Positions 44,044-47,384 of a stretch of 47,384 nt of DNA are shown piece after piece (positions within the stretch are counted from its first letter, which is position 1; the number at the start of each line of letters is the position of its first letter). Made by a program: the position numbers and the translations under genes. Below the pieces are notes generated by a model. It was not told the origin of the DNA. It did not search any database and saw nothing but the letters and a program-made list of their open reading frames with translations. Origin of the DNA: Thermoleophilia bacterium (lineage in GTDB: Bacteria > Actinomycetota > Thermoleophilia > Gaiellales > Gaiellaceae); contig JAICME010000005.1 in assembly GCA_025929425.1 (NCBI GenBank), positions 1 through 47,384 on the forward strand, in the 5' to 3' direction.

Positions 44044-44456
44044 GGTGCGGTCGTCCCGTTCACCGTCCATCGATAGCCCGGCTTGGCGGTGAGCGAGGAG
44101 CCCACGAAGCAGTCGCGCTCCGCCAGCGCGAGAAGTCCTTCGAGCGCCGCCGGATCCGGCTCTGGCTCGAGCTCGACGACGAGGTCCACGTCGGTCTCCA
44201 CCATCGCATAACGCCCGTCCGACTCCCGGCGTGTCACGAGCGTTCGGCCGCCGCCGGACGCCGAGTGCACCTCGACATTGCTGCGCGTTGCGTGGTGGCG
44301 GAGGCTCTTGAGAGAGCAGCGGATGAGTGCGGCGAGCAGCAGATGCTCGGGCGACCATGCAGGCGGCGTGTCGAGCGCGACCCCGTTCTCGTCCGTGAGC
44401 TCGCCGGTCGTCGAGAGGCCGACCGCGTAGCGCAGCTCCTTCGCCTTGACGGCCAC
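44040..44456 (-). CDS. OsmC-family peroxidase-fold protein
   Basis: 138-aa OsmC/Ohr superfamily member. Two conserved thiols are present: RCSLKSLRHHATRSNVEVHSAS (first Cys, about residue 47, on the central helix) and LLALAERDCFVGSSLTAKPGYRWTV (second Cys, about residue 116). Both catalytic Cys of the family therefore remain as Cys, not Sec. The domain is typical of organic hydroperoxide or lipoyl-linked peroxide reduction. GTG at 44456; its stop overlaps the ClpS start. It is the first gene of the osmC-clpS-desulfurase-like run. Confidence 0.9.
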   Translation of the reverse strand: MAVKAKELRYAVGLSTTGELTDENGVALDTPPAWSPEHLLLAALIRCSLKSLRHHATRSNVEVHSASGGGRTLVTRRESDGRYAMVETDVDLVVELEPEPDPAALEGLLALAERDCFVGSSLTAKPGYRWTVNGTTAP

Positions 44457-44512
44457 GAGCCCATGGTCTCAGATGCGCGGCTCCGTCCGGGGCGGCTCCT
44501 ACGCTGCGAGAC

Positions 44513-44737
44513 GTGCGGCGACTGCGTTCGCTGTCGGAGACGGAATGCTATGTGCGCCTCTACGGCGGCTGGGACCCGGCGGTGACCCTTGTGAAGATCG
44601 AGCCGCGCCGTCCGCGGTACGAGCTCAGCGTGTCGGGCGAAGACTTGCGGCGCGAGTTCGAAGCGCGCATCGAAGCACGAGCAGAGGAGCTCGTCGCAGA
44701 GCTCGACGCCGCCGAGGCCGCTGCCGAGGCTGCGTAG
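44513..44737 (+). CDS. Small hypothetical protein
   Basis: 74 aa, GTG at 44513. A beta-rich start (LSETECYVRLYGGWDPAVTLVKIEPRR) leads to a long amphipathic C-terminal helix rich in Ala and Glu (EDLRREFEARIEARAEELVAELDAAEAAAEAA). Looks like a conserved actinobacterial protein of unknown function; no fold named. Divergent from osmC (56 nt apart) and upstream of the Mug-Nudix gene, separated by a hairpin region. Confidence 0.65.
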   Translation: MRRLRSLSETECYVRLYGGWDPAVTLVKIEPRRPRYELSVSGEDLRREFEARIEARAEELVAELDAAEAAAEAA

Positions 44738-44803
44738 CCTCGCCCGCGATCCGGCGCGAAGTTGCCAAGCCGGGGTGACGGGTCGTCGCATACCGTTCGC
44801 GAA

Positions 44804-44830
44804 GGGAGCCTCGCTCCCCCCATGGGGGAG
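44804..44830 (+). promoter_or_regulatory. Two overlapping, mutually exclusive hairpins before the Mug-Nudix gene
   Basis: Hairpin A: GGGAGC-CTC-GCTCCC at 44804-44818. Hairpin B: CTCCCCC-CAT-GGGGGAG at 44814-44830. They share nt 44814-44818, so only one can form at a time. The ATG inside B (44822) is in frame with the Mug gene. The arrangement could be a terminator for the small gene upstream plus an attenuator-like switch; this is inference. Confidence 0.4.
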
Positions 44831-44851
44831 TGCGCGGCTCAGGTGACGGAC

Positions 44852-45778
44852 ATGACCGGAGGAGACCCGACTCCGAGCGACGTGCCCGACGTCCTCGCGC
44901 CCGGCCTCCGCATCGTCTTCGTCGGCATCAATCCCGGCCGTGTGTCGGCCGCCGCCGCCGCGCACTTCGCGAACCCGCGCAACGATTTCTGGCGCCTCCT
45001 CCACGCCGCGCGCTTGACCTCCCGCCGCTACGAGCCGCACGAGCAGTTCGCACTGCTCGAGGAAGGGATCGGCGTGACGAACGCGGCCTACCGCACGACT
45101 CCCGGGTCGGGCGACCTCAGGCGTGCGGACTTCGTCGGCTCGGGGGAGCGACTCGAGCGCATCGCCCACGACCTGAAACCGGCGTGGCTCGCCTTCGTCG
45201 GCAAGGAGGCCTACCGCGGCGCCTTCGGTGCGCGGGTCGAGCTCGGCGTGCAGGAGCGGACGCTTGCCGACACCCGGCTCTTCGTCCTCCCGTCGACCTC
45301 GCCCGCGAACGCGGCGGTGCCGTGGGACGTCCGTCGCCGCTGGTTCGAGGAGCTGGCCGGACGCGCCGGCGGGCTCCCGCGCCGCGAGAACGTCCGCGCC
45401 GTGGTCGTCGACGAGCAGGAACGGATTCTGCTCCTCCGCTACGGCGACGAGTACGGCCACTGGTGGGTTCCCTCCGGCGGTGGACGGGAGGCGGGTGAGT
45501 CCGACGAGCAGACAGTGCGCCGCGAACTCGAAGAAGAGATCGGCCTCCTCGACTTCGAGCTCGGTCCGCTGCTCTGGGAGCGCGAAGGCTGGACCCTCGA
45601 GGAGCCGGGCTTCGGCAGCTTTCTCTCCCGCGTCTACCTCGTGCGCGTCGGCCGCTTCGACCCGCCCCACCTCACGGAGGCGCACGAGCTGCGCTGGTTC
45701 ACGGCCGCCGAGCTCGAGCACATCTCGACCCGGCCTCTCGATCTGGCCGAGCGGGTCAGCCGCGCCAGCGATTCGTGA
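44852..45778 (+). CDS. mug: Fused mismatch-specific uracil-DNA glycosylase (Mug) and Nudix hydrolase
   Basis: 308 aa. Residues about 8-170 are a Mug/TDG glycosylase: VDVLAPGLRIVFVGINPGRVSAAAAAHFANPRNDFWRLLHAARLTSRR (GINPG motif and HFANPxNxFWxxL), GVTNAAYRTTPGSGDL, LFVLPSTSPANAAVPWD (the SxSPAN catalytic-loop motif). Residues about 175-308 are a Nudix domain: GGGREAGESDEQTVRRELEEEIGLLDFEL with the full box GxGREx..ExxxxxxRELxEExG. Mug excises U or modified bases from mismatches; Nudix hydrolyses damaged or excess nucleotides, so this is a plausible DNA-repair plus pool-cleaning fusion. Start ATG 44852 is chosen because family starts match MTGGDPTPSDVPDVLAPG; 44822 and GTG 44843 are alternatives. 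Confidence 0.9.
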   Translation: MTGGDPTPSDVPDVLAPGLRIVFVGINPGRVSAAAAAHFANPRNDFWRLLHAARLTSRRYEPHEQFALLEEGIGVTNAAYRTTPGSGDLRRADFVGSGERLERIAHDLKPAWLAFVGKEAYRGAFGARVELGVQERTLADTRLFVLPSTSPANAAVPWDVRRRWFEELAGRAGGLPRRENVRAVVVDEQERILLLRYGDEYGHWWVPSGGGREAGESDEQTVRRELEEEIGLLDFELGPLLWEREGWTLEEPGFGSFLSRVYLVRVGRFDPPHLTEAHELRWFTAAELEHISTRPLDLAERVSRASDS

Positions 45779-47354
45779 TCGGCGTGCGCCGGTCGCGCCC
45801 GAACGCCTTCGGCCGCAGTCGCACTCCGGGGGGCGCCTGTCGCCGCTTGTACTCCGCGCGGTCGACGAGCGCGACGGCGCGTGCGATCACATCCGGGTCG
45901 AAGCCCTCCGCGCTCAGCTCGTCGAGGGAGCGGTCCTCCTCGACGTACGCCTCCAGCACCTGGTCGAGCTCGGGATAGGGCGGCAGCGAGTCCGCGTCGA
46001 GCTGGTTCTCGCGCAACTCTGCGCTTGGGGCCCGGTCGATCGTCGACTGGGGAACGAGCTCACGGCCAGCCCGCTCGTTCAGGTGTCGTGCGAGTCGGAA
46101 GACGTCGGTCTTGAACACGTCCTTGAGGAGCGCGAACCCTCCGGCCATGTCACCGTAGAGCGTCGCGTACCCCACGGAAAGCTCCGACTTGTTGCCGGTC
46201 GCGACCAGGAGCCACCCGAACTTGTTCGAGAGCGCCATGAGGAGCGTGCCGCGGATCCGGGCCTGGATGTTCTCCTCCGCCAGGTCGGGCGCGCGTCCGG
46301 CGAACGGCTCCGCGAGCACGCCGGCGAAAGCCTCGACGATCGGTTCGATCGGGAGCTCGTGGAAGTCGGCCCCGAGGTTCTCCGCGAGCCGCTGTGCGTC
46401 GCTCCGCGTGCCGTCGGAGGAATAGCGGGACGGCATCGAGACGCAGTGCACACGCTCTGGTCCGAGCGCCTCGGCGGCGAGCGCCGCCGTCAGGGCCGAG
46501 TCGATCCCACCCGAGACACCGATGACGACGTCTTCGAACCCGTTCTTGCCGACGTAGTCGCGCAACCCGAGAACGAGGGCGTGCCGCATCTCCTCCAGAT
46601 CGTCCTCCAGCGCCGCGAGCGGCGACGCGTCCGGGCGGTCGAGGTCGACGACGAGAAGCGCCTCCTCGAAGCCGGGCGCCCGTGCAACCACGCTGCCGTC
46701 GCTCTCGATGAAGAGCGAGTGCCCGTCGAAGATGAGCTCGTCCTGGGCGCCGACCATGTTGCAGAGGGCGACGCGCACGCCGCTCTCTCGAGCTCGCGAG
46801 GAGAAGATCGCCTCGCGTTCCTGCGCCCGTCCGACGTGGAACGGGGACGCCGAGAGGTTGACGACGAGTTCGGCACCGGCCGCGGTCAGAGCGGTGGTCG
46901 GCGGCCCGGGAATCCACATGTCCTCGCAGATCGTGATGCCGACCCTCATGCCCGCCACGTCGACGATCGCAAGCTCGTTGCCCGAGGCGAAGTAGCGCTT
47001 CTCGTCGAACACGCCGTAGTTCGGCAAGTGCCACTTCCTGGCCCAGCCCGTGATCTCGCCGTCGGCGCAGATCGCACACGCGTTGTAGAGGACGTCCTCG
47101 AGAAGTGGCACGCCGACCAGCGCGACGACGCCTCGCGTGTCCGCGGCGATGCGCTCGACCGACTCTCGAGCTGCGCGGACGAAGCCCGGCCGCAGGAGAA
47201 GATCCTCGGGCGGATAGCCCGTCACCGCGAGCTCCGGAAACAGGACGAGGTCCGCGCCGGCCGCCCTGGCTTCCTCGACGCGGTCGAGGATCAGCTCGCG
47301 GTTGCCCTCGAGGTCGCCGACGACCGGATCTATCTGCGAGAGAGCGAGGCGCAT
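45756..47354 (-). CDS. nadE: Glutamine-dependent NAD+ synthetase
   Basis: 532-aa two-domain enzyme, last step of NAD biosynthesis. N-terminal nitrilase/glutaminase domain: FPELAVTGYPPEDLLL (catalytic Glu), RKWHLPNYGVFDEKRYF (Lys), VGITICEDMWIPG (Cys). C-terminal ATP-PPase synthetase domain: VVIGVSGGIDSALTAALAAEALG (P-loop), SMPSRYSSDGTRSDAQRLAENLG, GNKSELSVGYATLYGDMAGGFALLKDVFKTDVFRLARHLN (active-site region), QAPPGVRLRPKAFGRDRRTPITNRW at the C-terminus. ATG at 47354, upstream ribosome site weak. Overlaps the convergent Mug-Nudix gene by 23 nt. Beyond it the window ends in a short AT-richer stretch. Confidence 0.97.
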   Translation of the reverse strand: MRLALSQIDPVVGDLEGNRELILDRVEEARAAGADLVLFPELAVTGYPPEDLLLRPGFVRAARESVERIAADTRGVVALVGVPLLEDVLYNACAICADGEITGWARKWHLPNYGVFDEKRYFASGNELAIVDVAGMRVGITICEDMWIPGPPTTALTAAGAELVVNLSASPFHVGRAQEREAIFSSRARESGVRVALCNMVGAQDELIFDGHSLFIESDGSVVARAPGFEEALLVVDLDRPDASPLAALEDDLEEMRHALVLGLRDYVGKNGFEDVVIGVSGGIDSALTAALAAEALGPERVHCVSMPSRYSSDGTRSDAQRLAENLGADFHELPIEPIVEAFAGVLAEPFAGRAPDLAEENIQARIRGTLLMALSNKFGWLLVATGNKSELSVGYATLYGDMAGGFALLKDVFKTDVFRLARHLNERAGRELVPQSTIDRAPSAELRENQLDADSLPPYPELDQVLEAYVEEDRSLDELSAEGFDPDVIARAVALVDRAEYKRRQAPPGVRLRPKAFGRDRRTPITNRWRG

Positions 47355-47384
47355 AGGTTTACGACTCAGAGTCTAAAACATCGC

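Noticed and set aside
44040-44456. OsmC protein as a further selenoprotein
   Set aside because: Both family thiols are present as Cys codons and no in-frame UGA interrupts the gene.

Overview
The window is a high-GC, gene-dense chromosomal segment from what looks like an aerobic actinobacterium. Several features fit a deep-branching Thermoleophilia/Gaiellales-type lineage; that placement is inferred from gene content, not from a marker gene. Supporting signs are the actinobacterial qcrC-qcrA-qcrB order with a di-heme QcrC and a three-helix Rieske protein, a SigR/RsrA-type sigma/anti-sigma pair, the remains of an F420-type LLM oxidoreductase, and very frequent GTGA/ATGA stop-start overlaps with GTG or TTG starts. 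No rRNA, tRNA, CRISPR array, IS element or phage gene was recognised.

Layout. 1-6149: terminal respiration (ctaD, cut by the left edge, ctaE, a small membrane protein, qcrCAB). 6302-9516 (minus): P-loop kinase and aconitase. 9604-10504 (minus): a decayed LLM oxidoreductase pseudogene, next to a DUF2795 gene. 10862-16681 (minus): a formate dehydrogenase operon (catalytic subunit, Fe-S subunit, NrfD-type membrane subunit, AceTr-like membrane protein). 16814-17581: a divergent AceTr-family transporter, then a terminator. 17688-21877: an Mrp-type cation/proton antiporter operon (E-F-G-B'-B-C-D, no MrpA). 21911-24465: small genes, a YbdK-type ligase, a CopZ-like protein and a SigR/RsrA-like pair. 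24446-29667 (minus): a molybdenum-hydroxylase operon (amidohydrolase, 2Fe-2S, Mo and FAD subunits, MobA-like cytidylyltransferase) with a REP-like palindrome pair inside it. 29777-31782: secreted and membrane proteins. 31779-35345: a selenoprotein redox locus with a partial duplication around an inserted gene. 35482-39335: M24 peptidase, acetate transporter, acetyl-CoA synthetase. 39395-47354: hypotheticals, M16 peptidase, SIS protein, SufS-like protein, ClpS, OsmC, a Mug-Nudix fusion and NadE.

The main result is that three genes contain an in-frame UGA exactly where their families have a catalytic Cys or Sec. These are FdhA (ARI-U-HSS, with a near-ideal bacterial SECIS hairpin), a beta-propeller/TlpA-thioredoxin fusion (SW-U-GPC), and a PDO/glutaredoxin-like protein (TPT-U-PHC). 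The last two are adjacent in one operon with a 4-nt gap. ORF callers split each of them. UGA is an ordinary stop elsewhere in the window (many GTGA and ATGA overlaps) and Trp is UGG, so selenocysteine insertion is the simplest reading. The selA/selB/selC/selD genes are not in the window and must lie elsewhere.

Functionally, the window links electron input (formate oxidation, Mo-hydroxylase), the bc1-aa3 chain, an Mrp antiporter next to the FDH genes, acetate uptake and activation (AceTr plus Acs) feeding a TCA enzyme (AcnA), and thiol-redox control (SigR/RsrA-like pair, selenothioredoxins, OsmC).
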